This document shows positions 27,203 through 36,737 of a stretch of 64,000 nucleotides of DNA, in pieces. The DNA comes from Mesorhizobium onobrychidis (GTDB lineage Bacteria > Pseudomonadota > Alphaproteobacteria > Rhizobiales > Rhizobiaceae). Below the pieces are notes generated by a model. The model had not been told where the DNA came from and ran no database searches. It saw only the letters and a list, made by a program, of their open reading frames with translations. Positions within the stretch are counted from its first letter, which is position 1. Every line of letters begins with the position of its first letter. The DNA is taken from positions 7,111,501 through 7,175,500 of the forward strand of contig NZ_CP062229.1 in NCBI RefSeq assembly GCF_024707545.1, in the 5' to 3' direction. Position numbers and translations under genes: made by a program.

Positions 27203-28099
27203 TCAGACCCTTTCGACGGTTTTCTGGCCAAACAGGCCGGATGGGCGCACCAGCAGCACCACCAGCGCCAGCGCATAGGCGAACCAGCCTTCGATGCCGC
27301 CGCCGACGAAGGGGCCGAGATAGACGCCAGCGAGTTTCTCGCTGGCGCCGATGATGAGGCCGCCGACGATGGCGCCGAGGATGGAATCGAAGCCGCCAAG
27401 CACCAGCACCGGCAGCGCCTTCAAAACGATCAGCGACAGAGAGAACTGGACACCGAGACGCGCACCCCACAGCAGTCCCGCGACCAGCGCCACGAACCCC
27501 GCGGCCGTCCACACCGTTCCCCATATCCGGGGCAGCCGCAGCCCGACGGCGAGCGCCGCGAACTGGTCGTCGGCGACGGCACGAAACGCCAGCCCGATCC
27601 GGGTCCAATAGAAAAATGCGCTCAAGCCCGCCACCATCGCCGCGGCAATGCCTGCGGCGAGAAGGTCAAACGACGAGATCAGGATGCCGCCGACCTCAAA
27701 GGGCGTGTCGTCTATGCCGAGATCGAGCCCGTGCACCTGCGTGCCCCACATCAGCTGGGCAGCGCCCTCGATGATGTAGGACAGGCCGAGTGTGGCCATG
27801 AACAGGGTCATCGGCGAGCGATTGACCAGCGGCCTGAGCACAGTCCGCTCGATGGTGAAGCCCAGCGCGACCATGACCGCGAAGGTGATGAGCAGCGAAA
27901 GCGCGAAGGGGATGCCGCGTTCGACGAGGCTGACAAAGGTGAGCGCTGCGAACAGCACCATCGACCCTTGCGCGAAGTTCAGCACGCCCGACGTCTTGTA
28001 GATCAGCACGAAACCTATGGCGACAAGCGAATACATGACGCCAGAGAGCAGGCCGCCGACCAGCACTTCGATGACGAAGAGGAAATCATAGTAGCTCAT
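27203..28099 (-). CDS. Branched-chain-type ABC transporter permease (LivH-like)
   Basis: This 298-residue membrane protein shows LivH features: MYSLVAIGFVLIYKTSGVLN, FAQGSMVLFAAL and GGFDSILGAIVGGLIIG. Its start overlaps the stop of the LivG-like ATPase gene by one base, indicating coupled translation. Confidence 0.9.
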   Translation of the reverse strand: MSYYDFLFVIEVLVGGLLSGVMYSLVAIGFVLIYKTSGVLNFAQGSMVLFAALTFVSLVERGIPFALSLLITFAVMVALGFTIERTVLRPLVNRSPMTLFMATLGLSYIIEGAAQLMWGTQVHGLDLGIDDTPFEVGGILISSFDLLAAGIAAAMVAGLSAFFYWTRIGLAFRAVADDQFAALAVGLRLPRIWGTVWTAAGFVALVAGLLWGARLGVQFSLSLIVLKALPVLVLGGFDSILGAIVGGLIIGASEKLAGVYLGPFVGGGIEGWFAYALALVVLLVRPSGLFGQKTVERV

Positions 28100-29001
28100 C
28101 AGATGTCCTCGCCATTCCCGCCCTCGGCGGTGCCGATATAGGCCCGGATCACTGCCGGATCGGCCCTGACCTCGGCCGGCGTCCCATCTGCGATCTTGCG
28201 GCCGTAGTCGAGCACGGCGACCCGGTCGGAGAGCCCCATGACCACGCCGATATCGTGCTCGATCAGGATGATGGTGACGCCGTGTCGGTCGCGCGCGGCG
28301 CGCACAAACCCGGCCATCTCAGCTTTCTCTGTCGCCGTCATGCCGGCCATCGGTTCGTCGAGCAGCAGGATCTTCGGCTCGGCGACTAGGGCGCGGGCCA
28401 GTTCGACCCGCTTCTGCAGGCCGTATGGCAACGTGGCGACCAGACGGTCGGCGACGGCCTCGAGGTGCAGAAAGGCAATTGTCTGTTCGACCTTTTCGGC
28501 GATTCCCGCATCTTCACGCCGGGCGCGTGGCAGACTGGCAATATGTTCGACAAAACTGGCGCGCCTGGTGTAGACGCGGCCGGACGCGATGTTGTCGCGC
28601 ACGGAGAGACCGCCGAACAGCGCCAGGTTCTGAAAGGTTCGCGCAACGCCCAGTCGTGCCAGACGACTCGGCGGCACCTGGGAGAAGGACTGTCCGTCGA
28701 TCGCAATCGTGCCGTGGTCGGCATGATAGAGGCCGCTGATGATGTTGATCAGCGAAGATTTGCCAGCGCCGTTGGGGCCGATCACCGCGCGGATCTCACC
28801 GCCTTTGACCTCGAGAGCAATGTCGCTCAGCGCCTTGACGCCGCCAAAGGAAATGCCGATCCCGCTCAGGGCCAGCATCGCATCAGCCTTTGCCGATTGG
28901 CGCGCCTGGCGCGTGTCCTCCACGGGACGGGCACCAGCAAGAATGCCGGAAATTTCGGGCGCGCGCTCGTATGCGGCGGCTCCCAGCGAAGCACCAAACA
29001 T
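28099..29001 (-). CDS. Branched-chain-type ABC transporter ATPase (LivG-like)
   Basis: This 300-residue ATPase has Walker A GPNGAGKSS, the G-family segment GLYHADHGTI, a signature region ATLPYGLQKRVELARAL, Walker B ILLLDEPMAGM and IEHD. About 45 residues precede the ATPase domain (from MLALSGIGISFGG). They look like an extension or indicate a later start. Confidence 0.88.
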   Translation of the reverse strand: MFGASLGAAAYERAPEISGILAGARPVEDTRQARQSAKADAMLALSGIGISFGGVKALSDIALEVKGGEIRAVIGPNGAGKSSLINIISGLYHADHGTIAIDGQSFSQVPPSRLARLGVARTFQNLALFGGLSVRDNIASGRVYTRRASFVEHIASLPRARREDAGIAEKVEQTIAFLHLEAVADRLVATLPYGLQKRVELARALVAEPKILLLDEPMAGMTATEKAEMAGFVRAARDRHGVTIILIEHDIGVVMGLSDRVAVLDYGRKIADGTPAEVRADPAVIRAYIGTAEGGNGEDI

Positions 29002-29055
29002 GAAACGTCCCTGATTTGAAGGAGAGCTGGCAGCGGCCCGAGGGCCGCGCCTGAC

Positions 29056-30156
29056 CTATTCCGCGGCGACAAGTTCCCTGTCGCGAGCCACTTCCAGTTC
29101 GCGCACCAGCGGGATGACGCGCTTGCCGAAGAATTCGACCTCTTCCTGGAAATGCAGGAAGCCGAGCAGGATCAGGTCGGCGCCGGCGTCCTTGAGCTTG
29201 AGGATGCGTTCAGCGATCTGTTCCGGCGTGCCGATGAGGTTGCTGCGGAAGCCGTCATTGTATTGCACGAGATCCTCGAAGGAGGATTTCGCCCAATTGC
29301 CTTCGCCTTCCGGCGAGGCCTTGCCGGCATTCTTGACCTGATCGGCAAAACCCTGGACTGCCTCGGGATTGGCCTTGGCGATGATCTCGTCGAGCACTGC
29401 GCGCGCCTCTGCCTCGGTCTCGCGAGCGATGGCGAAGGCATTGACGCCGATCTTGACGTTGTGGCCATTGGCTTTCGCCTTGGCGCGGATGTCGTCGACC
29501 TGCTTCCGGATCTCCTCCGGCGTGTTGCCGTTGGTAAAATACCAGTCGGAGACCCGCGAAGCCATGTCGCGCGCGGCGCGCGACGAGCCGCCCTGGAAGA
29601 TCTCGGGCAAGGGCTCGATCGGCTTGGGCTTCATCGAATAGTTGGTGAAGCGGTAGAAGTCGCCCTTAAGCGTGAAACTGTCTTCGGTCCAGATGCCACG
29701 CAGCGCTCGGATAAATTCCTCCGACCGGCGATAGCGCTCGTCATGGTCGAGCCAGAGTTCGCCAATGGCGGCGAACTCGCCACGGAACCAGCCGCTGACG
29801 ACATTGACGGCGACGCGGCCATTGGTCAGGTGGTTGATGGTAGCGATCTGCTTGGCCGCCAGCGCAGGATTCCACGGGCCGGGCAGGATCGCCGCGATGA
29901 CCTTCAGCGTTGTGGTGGCGGCAAGCAAGGCATGACTGAACGACACCGATTCGTGCTGGTTGTCGGCGCCGTAGCCGGCGGTGAAGCGTATCTGGCTCAG
30001 CGCGTAATCGAAGCCATTGGCCTCGGCGATCTGGGCGAGCTTGCGATTGTAATCGATATCCCAGCCGGTCCGCTGCTCGATGTTGGAGATGACCAGTCCG
30101 CCCGAGACGTTCGGAACCCAGTAGGCGAATTTGAGGCTGTCGGAATGCGAGGCCAT
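29056..30156 (-). CDS. sfnG: FMNH2-dependent dimethylsulfone monooxygenase-like (SfnG type)
   Basis: The 366-residue luciferase-like protein starts MASHSDSLKFAYWVPNVSGG. It contains RTGWDIDYNRKLAQIAEANG, YGADNQHESVSFSHALLAAT and RVAVNVVSGWFRGEFAAIGE, which agree with SfnG enzymes that convert dimethyl sulfone to methanesulfinate. It follows the flavin reductase gene by 26 bases. Sulfone-to-sulfite conversion could then proceed through a methanesulfinate/methanesulfonate step by the ssuD product. Confidence 0.87.
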   Translation of the reverse strand: MASHSDSLKFAYWVPNVSGGLVISNIEQRTGWDIDYNRKLAQIAEANGFDYALSQIRFTAGYGADNQHESVSFSHALLAATTTLKVIAAILPGPWNPALAAKQIATINHLTNGRVAVNVVSGWFRGEFAAIGELWLDHDERYRRSEEFIRALRGIWTEDSFTLKGDFYRFTNYSMKPKPIEPLPEIFQGGSSRAARDMASRVSDWYFTNGNTPEEIRKQVDDIRAKAKANGHNVKIGVNAFAIARETEAEARAVLDEIIAKANPEAVQGFADQVKNAGKASPEGEGNWAKSSFEDLVQYNDGFRSNLIGTPEQIAERILKLKDAGADLILLGFLHFQEEVEFFGKRVIPLVRELEVARDRELVAAE

Positions 30157-30182
30157 GTCGTTGTTCCCTTTTTTTGATTGAT

Positions 30183-30752
30183 TCAGCCGACGCGCGTGGC
30201 GACGGCATCGTTTGCATGACTGGAATTGAGCAAGGAGACCGCTTCAGTAGCGGCCCTCGAAATGCGCTCGATGATGGCCGCACCGGCGATCTCGCCTTCG
30301 ATGAAATCGTCGGGGGCGCCGTAGACGCCGGTCGGAACGGTGACGGCACCGAAAAAGCCGAACAATGGCCGAAGCTGATGTTCGAGCACCAGGCCATGGT
30401 AAGGGCTGCCGCCGGTTGCCGCGAGCAGCACGGTCTTGCCGGTCAACGCGCGATAGTCGACGAGGTCGAACAGGTGCTTGAGGGCGCCGGTGTAGGATGC
30501 TCGATAGACAGGCGTTCCGACCACGAGCAGGTCGGCCTTCTCGACACGCTGGATGATCGCTTCTCCGGATGCACCGAGTGAGTCGCGGGATAGCCCGGCG
30601 AAAAGCGAGGGTGCCGCCTCGGTGATTTCAATCAGACCGGTGTCTGCAGGCACGCGCAACGCAACCGCCTTGACCAGCGCATTAACCACCGCCGTGGTGC
30701 GGGACGGCGTGCCTACACCGCCCGATATTCCGAGAACCGATAATCGTGCCAA
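30183..30752 (-). CDS. msuE: NAD(P)H-dependent FMN reductase (MsuE/SsuE-like)
   Basis: This flavodoxin-fold reductase of about 190 residues has VLGISGGVGTPSRTTAVVNA, GTPVYRASYTGALKHLFDLV and AATGGSPYHGLVLEHQLRPL, matching MsuE/SsuE. The start is uncertain. TTG at 30752 has GGGAGA at a good distance and gives MARLSVLGISG; the upstream GTG at 30770 adds six residues. As first gene of the minus-strand cluster it supplies FMNH2 to SfnG, SsuD and probably SfnB. The cluster promoter should lie just upstream of 30770. Confidence 0.85.
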   Translation of the reverse strand: MARLSVLGISGGVGTPSRTTAVVNALVKAVALRVPADTGLIEITEAAPSLFAGLSRDSLGASGEAIIQRVEKADLLVVGTPVYRASYTGALKHLFDLVDYRALTGKTVLLAATGGSPYHGLVLEHQLRPLFGFFGAVTVPTGVYGAPDDFIEGEIAGAAIIERISRAATEAVSLLNSSHANDAVATRVG

Positions 30753-31021
30753 GTCATCTATCTCCCACACTTTGCATGCGCCTTAGGCCAGCACCAAACC
30801 GAGTCAAACGATATTCTATGAAATCTGTAGACATAAGGTACTTTGTTCTGATGTTCTCACGTCAATGGGAAAAACGGCGCTGCTAGAAGCGGCACGCTCA
30901 CCGCGTTTGATCTCAAACGGGGTTGACTTGGCAGGGGCCATAGGCATCACCCGCATTCGACTTTGGCGAAAACAGCTCCGCCGATCTGTTGGCGAGCGAC
31001 TTCATCCAAGGCCGGAAGTGG

Positions 31022-31330
31022 TCACGGCCCGCTGATCCGCCACACGGCTTTGAACGCAATGGCGATCCCCTGCCCCACCCCGATGCAAATGGTGGAAGCG
31101 ACTTCTCGGCCGGCTTCAGCTAGAGCATCGCCGTGCCGTTGATCCGTGCACCGAATATGCCGAGCGGGTCGCCAAGTGCGATCGCCGCCGTTCGGATTCA
31201 CGCGGGATCGTCGTCGGCGATAGCCAGATCGCGAAGCGTCGCAGGATCCGGGAAGCCGGGCTGCCTCGAGCTCAATCACGGCGAAGTCCCCTGGCCGGAC
31301 AAGTTTATTGGGCCGGGTATAAAAACGCGA
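31022..31330 (-). pseudogene. Acetyl-CoA acetyltransferase (thiolase) C-terminal remnant, frameshifted
   Basis: On the minus strand the order is PGDFAVIELEAA, then NPNGG, then EAGREVASTICIGVGQGIAI. This corresponds to thiolase 'xxDFAVIELNEAFA', 'NPNGGAIALGHPLG' and 'GRYGLATMCIGVGQGIA'. The GHP active-site segment is destroyed by frame changes and the N-terminal two-thirds are absent. Confidence 0.65.
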
Positions 31331-31416
31331 AAAGGCTTTATAGGCAATCTCTTGGTGCGACAGCCAGAGCATCTACCGCTGGTGTATGTCAGGGGGTAAC
31401 ACGGTGTATCTCTCAG

Positions 31417-31677
31417 TCAAACGTCATGACAGACGTTGCGCCGATGCCGTCTAGGGTCCGCCGCGTCGAACTCAACGGCAAATCCCGCGTCGATGGCGCT
31501 TCTCGCAATGAGATCGCCAATTTGCCAATCCGTGAGTTCGCAGAGTGGAAACATCTTCCTCACGGCGCTGATCACTTCGACTATCGAGACGCTCGGATTG
31601 TCGACATGATCGATCAGGTAGCGGACAATCGCTTGCCGAACATCCAATGAATTTGGCTTCTGCAGCGGCGCGGACAT
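31417..31677 (-). CDS. Small hypothetical protein, paralogue of the adjacent gene
   Basis: The likely start at 31677 gives MSAPLQKPNSLDVRQAIVRY and an 86-residue product. Residues about 31-72 align without gaps with the neighbouring gene's product (SI..I.A.R...P.C..T........A...G..V.FDA), so the two are tandem paralogues. No known domain is recognised; a short helical protein is likely. Genes of this kind are seen in rhizobial accessory DNA, but I cannot assign a function. Confidence 0.5.
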   Translation of the reverse strand: MSAPLQKPNSLDVRQAIVRYLIDHVDNPSVSIVEVISAVRKMFPLCELTDWQIGDLIARSAIDAGFAVEFDAADPRRHRRNVCHDV

Positions 31678-31684
31678 TTCCGGC

Positions 31685-31930
31685 CTACGAATGGAGCCGT
31701 GGTTCCAGGCCATCGGCTGTTTTGGCGTCGAAGGCAACGGGCACGCCGTGCACTACGCATGCCGCCGCCAGCATCTCCTCCAACTCGTGGTTGGTGGCCT
31801 TGCAAGCCGGCATGAGTGTTCGAATGGCGCGGATCGCCTGCGCGATCGAGAGATACCGAGCCTTGCCTCTGGAAAGGACATAGGCCTCCGCTGCGCCTTC
31901 AACCGTGACTGTGTGAAAAGTGTGGCTCAT
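31685..31930 (-). CDS. Small hypothetical protein, paralogue of the adjacent gene
   Basis: I favour the ATG at 31930 (MSHTFHTVTVEGAAEAYVLS) with AGGACC upstream; the frame extends to 32008. The 81-residue product shares the segment SIAQAIRAIRTLMPACKATN ... VAFDA with the downstream gene, 7 bases away, so the pair probably arose by tandem duplication and is cotranscribed. Function unknown. Confidence 0.5.
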   Translation of the reverse strand: MSHTFHTVTVEGAAEAYVLSRGKARYLSIAQAIRAIRTLMPACKATNHELEEMLAAACVVHGVPVAFDAKTADGLEPRLHS

Positions 31931-32074
31931 CAACAGGTCCTCCCTGCCAACACTACGACTTTCGTCTAACATGCTGCGGCCTTCAAGCATATGTCTGATA
32001 TCGGACAATCAGGCGGCGGCTGGGCCGAAGTGACGTTGCTCCTCGTCGCCATAGGCGCCATGTGTGAGCTTTAT

Positions 32075-32152
32075 CATTCCGGGACGGTCGACGATTGTGT
32101 ACGCGGCGCGGGCTATGTCTTTGCCTGTTGCCAGGACGGCGACACATAAGTC
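32075..32152 (+). pseudogene. OmpR-type response regulator C-terminal remnant
   Basis: The plus strand encodes TVDDCVRGAGYVFACCQDGD before a stop, resembling the last strand-turn of OmpR-family winged-helix domains ('IxTVRGxGYxFA'). The stop lies 3 bases before the histidine kinase start, as in intact regulator-kinase pairs. The receiver domain and most of the DNA-binding domain are deleted. Confidence 0.5.
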
Positions 32153-33360
32153 ATGCGCAACAGCCTTTTCGTCAAGATCTACCTCACCGTACTCGTCAGC
32201 CTCGCTGCAGTGGCGATCGCCAGCGCGATCTTCGTTCACATGGACCAGGAACGCGAAAATGCCGCGTGCGACGCTTTCTACGCGGCGATGCCGCCGGCGG
32301 ACTCCGACCCCGCTCTGCTGCAGGCGGCGGCCGAGCGGCTTTCGGCAGACTTCAATGCCGAGATCTCCGTCTACGGTCCGCAATGGCGGCTGCTCGCAGC
32401 GATCGGCCGGCCGATCCCCCCGCAAGAGATCGAATCTCAGCGCAGGATCCTCCCCGGCGGGCATCACCTGCTGATCAGCCGGCAGCCGGACGGAGCGTGA
32501 CCGCGGCGCGGCTGCGAATGCCGTTCGGCCCGGCAGACTTTCTCGCGCTGATCGCCGCGGCGATAGGGGTTGCCGCCTTTCCAGTCGTGCGTCATCTCAC
32601 ACTCCGCCTTGAAGCATTGCGCCAGGGCGTCGATCGCTGGGGCGCAGGCGCTCTCGACACGTGCGTCGCCGTGCGCGGCAGCCACGAGGTGGCGGCGGTG
32701 GCGGCGAGCTTCAACCGCGCCGCCGAGCAGATCGAGCGGCTGCTTGCCGCGCATAGCTCGCTGCTTGCCAATGCCAGCCACGAGTTGCGCTCGCCGCTTG
32801 CGCGGCTGCGCATAGCGATCGACCTCAACGCCAACGAACAAAGCGGCCCGATGCGCGATGAGATTGTGCACAACCTCACCGAACTCGATGAGCTGGTGGA
32901 GGAAATCCTGCTTGCCAGCCGGCTCGACCATATCGAGAAGCTGGAGCGGGTGGATCTGCTGGCGCTAACGGCCGAGGAAGGCGCACGCTCCGGCGTCGAC
33001 GTCTCAGGCGAACCTGGCGTCGTGTCGGGCGACCCGAAGCTGCTCACGCGGCTGGTTCGCAATCTCATGCAGAACGCGCAGAGACATGGCGGCCCGCCGG
33101 TTAGCGCGCATGTGGGGATCGAAGGCGGCTCGGTGGTGCTCAAGGTGTGCGATCACGGGCCGGGCCTGCCGGAAGGAACCGGTGAGCGTGTCTTCGAGCC
33201 TTCTCCCGGCCACAGGGCCGCAGCGAGACGGCCGGCGGCTGGGGCCTCGGCCTGTCGCTGGTGCGCAAAATCGCCTTGCGTCACGGCGCAACCGTGCACC
33301 ACGAATCGCCATCCGGCAGGCGGCGCCTGCTTTGTCGTCACGTTTCCGGCAATATCTTGA
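32153..33360 (+). pseudogene. Sensor histidine kinase, frameshifted pseudogene
   Basis: The first frame starts MRNSLFVKIYLTVLVSLAAV (first membrane helix) and runs to a stop at 32500. The second frame continues with the second helix (FGPADFLALIAAAIGVAAFP), a HAMP-like linker, H-box LLANASHELRSPLARLR, N-box RLVRNLMQNAQRHGG and CDHGPGLPEG. The G2 box GGWGLGLSLVRKIALRHGA appears only in a third frame near 33225-33285, after which the second frame resumes with FVVTFPA. At least three frame changes inactivate the kinase. Its cognate regulator is also reduced to a stub, so the whole two-component system has decayed. Confidence 0.8.
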
Positions 33361-33935
33361 TGCTGCGGGCGCATATCCTTGTGAAAGCGGCCCCCAGGCA
33401 GGGCGGAAGGAAGAGGTATGATTAACGCACCAATTCCCGACGGGTACTGGTTGCGACGAAAAGATCAGCAGACGCGGAGGGCAGCGAACCTCGAAGGAGG
33501 ACGGATTTCATGAACGATCCGGCCGTCCGTCGGCGGGAGCGCGCGAGGGCCCCGGCTGCCTGCCGCTTTGTGGAAATGAGTTTGGAGGTAGCGCTCAGCG
33601 AGGAGCCGCGCTCCGGCGCGGAGCGCAAGCTCACGGCAAGGAAGAAGAATTTAGACGCTAGCAGACTTTGATGGTAGGCACATAAGATCACACACCGATC
33701 ACACCTAACTTCGCTTGAACGGGGCAAGCCTCCGACGTTCGTTGAGACGCTCTGTACGACACGTCGCTAATCAAAACGCTGCAACAGATCCTTCAAATCA
33801 ATTTACAAAAGCTTTACGACCGCCAGTCGTTGACAATGTTACGTTGACCGCAAGTCTGAGGTCCGGCACGGCTAACAAAAGTGATGCCGACTACCCTCGG
33901 ACCGCCGCACAGCACGCAACATCGGGTTAACAGCA
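33361..33935. other. 575-base region without a recognisable gene
   Basis: No motif was recognised. The right half is noticeably AT-richer. TTGACAATGTTACGTTGACC near 33825-33850 could hold a -35 element, but I cannot pair it with a convincing -10. No cyp115 remnant and no nod box are visible here. Confidence 0.4.
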
Positions 33936-34133
33936 ATGGTAAGAAGAGCGCTCATCTTGGCTGAAGGTCATAGGGGTACTGGTCTGCTATACATCCAAGC
34001 GGCTCAGTGTCTTGGTCTTCATCCAATTACTCTGACGGCTGATCCAGATCGGTACGACTATCTGGGTGGGGCGTTCGGGCGGCCCAGCGGTTCTGTACGG
34101 ACTCGTAATTGTCGTTCGACTTCCATCGCTTAG
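33936..34133 (+). pseudogene. ATP-grasp protein N-terminal stub
   Basis: The product begins MVRRALILAEGHRGTGLLYI and continues QAAQCLGLHPITLTADPDRY DYLG, a Rossmann-like pre-ATP-grasp segment of carboxylate-amine ligases (carbamoyl-phosphate synthase large-chain type). After about 45 residues similarity ends, and a stop follows 17 bases before cyp112. The gene has been cut by insertion or deletion at the 5' boundary of the gibberellin operon. Confidence 0.5.
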
Positions 34134-34149
34134 AGAGTGAAGTGCCACC

Positions 34150-35352
34150 ATGTCCGAACAACCCTTGCCGACGCTGCCGATGTGGCGGGTCGATCACATC
34201 GAGCCCTCGCCCGAGATGTTGGCGCTACGCGCCAACGGTCCGATCCACCGCGTGCGCTTCCCGTCCGGGCACGAAGGCTGGTGGGTGACAGGCTACGACG
34301 AGGCCAAGGCGGTGCTGTCCGACGCGGCGTTCCGCCCCGCGGGAATGCCGCCGGCGGCATTCACCCCGGATTCTGTGATGCTCGGTTCGCCGGGGTGGCT
34401 GGTCTCGCACGAGGGGGGCGAGCATGCCCGGTTACGCACGATCGTCGCCCCGGCCTTCAGCAACCGCAGGGTGGAGCTGCTCGCGCAGCAGCTCGAAGCG
34501 ATCGCCGCGCAGTTGTTCGAGACGCTGGCGGCCCAGCCCCAGCCCGCCGACCTGCGGCGCCACCTCTCCTTTCCGCTTCCGGCCATGGTCATCAGCGCGC
34601 TGATGGGCGTGCTCTACGAGGATCACGCCTTTTTCGCCGGGCTGTCCGACGAGGTGATGACGCATCAGCATGAATGCGGCCCGCGCAGCGCGTCGCGCGT
34701 GGCCTGGGAAGAACTGCGCGCCTACATTCGCGGCAAGATGCGGGACAAGCGCCAGGATCCGGGCGACAACCTGCTGACCGATCTGCTCGCGGCGGTCGAC
34801 CAGGGCAAGGCGACCGAGGAAGAGGCGATCGGGCTGGCGGCGGGTATGCTGGTGGCGGGGCACGAGAGCACTGCCGCCCAGATCGAATTCGGCCTGCTGG
34901 CCATGTTCCGCCATCCCCAACAGCGCGAACGCCTGGTCGGCGATCCATCCCTGGTGGACAAGGCGGTGGAGGAAATCCTGCGCATGTACCCGCCGGGCGC
35001 GGGCTGGGACGGCATCATGCGCTATCCAAGGACCGACGTGACTATTGCGGGCGTGCATATTCCCGCGGAGAGCAAGGTGCTGGTCGGCCTGCCGGCGACG
35101 TCCTTCGATCCGCGCCATTTCAAAGACCCGGAAATCTTCGACATCGGACGCGAAGAAAACCCGCACCTGACGTTCTCCCACGGGCCCCACTACTGCATGG
35201 GCTTGGCGCTGGCCAGGCTGGAACTCAAGGTGGTGTTCGGTTCGATCTTCCAGCGCTTTCCCGCGCTGCGCCTGGCGGTGGCGCCCGAAGAACTGAAGTT
35301 GCGCAAGGAGATCATCACTGGCGGGTTCGAGGAGCTCCCGGTGCTCTGGTGA
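34150..35352 (+). CDS. cyp112: Cytochrome P450 CYP112, gibberellin biosynthesis
   Basis: This 400-residue soluble bacterial P450 has the I-helix [10 protein letters not shown]-helix EEILR (ExxR) and heme-cysteine loop [16 protein letters not shown]. It is the first gene of the conserved rhizobial gibberellin operon. CYP112 oxidises C-20 of GA12 in steps to give the C19 gibberellin GA9. The sequence is complete and no frame break is seen. The operon is visibly richer in GC than flanking DNA, suggesting acquisition as a unit. Confidence 0.93.
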   Translation: MSEQPLPTLPMWRVDHIEPSPEMLALRANGPIHRVRFPSGHEGWWVTGYDEAKAVLSDAAFRPAGMPPAAFTPDSVMLGSPGWLVSHEGGEHARLRTIVAPAFSNRRVELLAQQLEAIAAQLFETLAAQPQPADLRRHLSFPLPAMVISALMGVLYEDHAFFAGLSDEVMTHQHECGPRSASRVAWEELRAYIRGKMRDKRQDPGDNLLTDLLAAVDQGKATEEEAIGLAAGMLVAGHESTAAQIEFGLLAMFRHPQQRERLVGDPSLVDKAVEEILRMYPPGAGWDGIMRYPRTDVTIAGVHIPAESKVLVGLPATSFDPRHFKDPEIFDIGREENPHLTFSHGPHYCMGLALARLELKVVFGSIFQRFPALRLAVAPEELKLRKEIITGGFEELPVLW

Positions 35353-35443
35353 TGCGTTGACGCCGCCGGAAATCGCAATTTTCTCCGCATTTACCCTCGC
35401 GCCTGGCGCGCCGGTCAGATCAGCCAGCCAAGAGGTAACCAAG

Positions 35444-36736
35444 ATGGACGTGCAAGAAACCACGGCAGCATGCCGGGACGCCTTCGCCGAACTGGCGTCG
35501 CCAGCGTGCATCCACGACCCGTATCCGTTTATGCGGTGGTTACGCGAGCACGATCCGGTGCATCGCGCGGCCTCGGGTCTCTTTCTGTTGAGCCGCCACG
35601 CCGATATCTACTGGGCGCTGGAGGCCACGGGCGATGCGTTTCGGGGACCGGCGCCGGGCGAACTGGCGCGCTATTTCCCGCGTGCGGCCACCAGCCTGTC
35701 GCTCAATCTGATGGCGTCCACGATAGCGATGAAGGACCCACCGACGCATACGCGTCTGCGCCGGCTGATCTCTCGTGATTTTACCATGCGCCAGATCGAC
35801 AGCCTGCGGCCGAGCATCGCGCGCATCGTCGCAGCGCGCCTGGACGGCATGGCGCCCGCGCTGGAGCGCGGGGAGGCGGTGGACCTGCATCGGGAATTCG
35901 CGCTGGCCTTGCCCATGCTGGTCTTCGCCGAACTGTTCGGTATGCCCCAGGACGACATGTTCGGGCTCGCCGCCGGCATCGGCGCCATTCTGGAAGGCCT
36001 GAGCCCGCACGCCAGCGATGCCCAGCTCGCCGCGGCGGACGCGGGCAGCGCCAGGGTGCAGGCCTACTTCGGCGACCTCATACAGCGCAAGCGCACCGAT
36101 CCCCGCCACGACATCGTGTCGATGCTGGTCGGCGCACACGACGACGATGCCGACACGCTGTCGGATGTGGAGTTGATCAGCATGCTGTGGGGCATGCTGT
36201 TGGGCGGCTTCACCACCACTGCTGCGACCATCGACCATGCGGTCCTGGCGATGCTGGCGTATCCCGAACAGCGGCACTGGCTGCAGGGAGAGGCCGTGGG
36301 GGTGAAGGCATTCGTCGAAGAAGTCCTGCGCTGCGACGCGCCCGCCATGTTCAGCGCCACTCCGCGTATCGCCCAGCGCGACATCGAACTGGGCGGCGTC
36401 GTGATCCCGAAGAACGCGGACGTGCGCGTGCTGATCGCGGCCGGCAATCGCGACCCGGACGCCTTCGCCGATCCCGACCGCTTCGATCCCGCCCGGTTCT
36501 ACGGGACCAGTCCCGGCATGTCGACCGACGGGAAGATCATGCTTAGCTTCGGCCACGGCATCCACTTCTGCCCCGGTGCGCAACTGGCCCGGGTGGAGTT
36601 GGCCGAGAGCCTGCCGCGGATCCTCGCGCGCTTCCCCACGCTGGCATTGGCCGAGCAGCCGACCCGGGAGCCCTCCGCGTTCCTTAGGACGTTCCGCGCG
36701 CTGCCGGTGCGGCTGCATGCGCATGCGGGGGGCTGA
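35444..36736 (+). CDS. cyp114: Cytochrome P450 CYP114, gibberellin biosynthesis
   Basis: This 430-residue P450 has the I-helix [12 protein letters not shown], ExxR in EEVLR and the heme loop [17 protein letters not shown]. The ATG at 35444 ([10 protein letters not shown]) has AGAGG upstream; the frame is open further but that extension is not expected. With the adjacent ferredoxin, CYP114 carries out 7-beta-hydroxylation and ring contraction from ent-kaurenoic acid to GA12-aldehyde. Its stop is 1 base before the ferredoxin start. Confidence 0.93.
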   Translation: MDVQETTAACRDAFAELASPACIHDPYPFMRWLREHDPVHRAASGLFLLSRHADIYWALEATGDAFRGPAPGELARYFPRAATSLSLNLMASTIAMKDPPTHTRLRRLISRDFTMRQIDSLRPSIARIVAARLDGMAPALERGEAVDLHREFALALPMLVFAELFGMPQDDMFGLAAGIGAILEGLSPHASDAQLAAADAGSARVQAYFGDLIQRKRTDPRHDIVSMLVGAHDDDADTLSDVELISMLWGMLLGGFTTTAATIDHAVLAMLAYPEQRHWLQGEAVGVKAFVEEVLRCDAPAMFSATPRIAQRDIELGGVVIPKNADVRVLIAAGNRDPDAFADPDRFDPARFYGTSPGMSTDGKIMLSFGHGIHFCPGAQLARVELAESLPRILARFPTLALAEQPTREPSAFLRTFRALPVRLHAHAGG

Positions 36737-36737
36737 G

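Noticed and set aside
29152..30177. 341-codon plus-strand frame opposite sfnG
   Set aside because: Mirror of a well-supported luciferase-family gene; no motif.
33361..34149. nod box or NifA/RpoN promoter before the gibberellin operon
   Set aside because: I looked for ATC-N9-GAT nod-box periodicity, TGT-N10-ACA and GG-N10-GC. Only isolated partial matches were seen.
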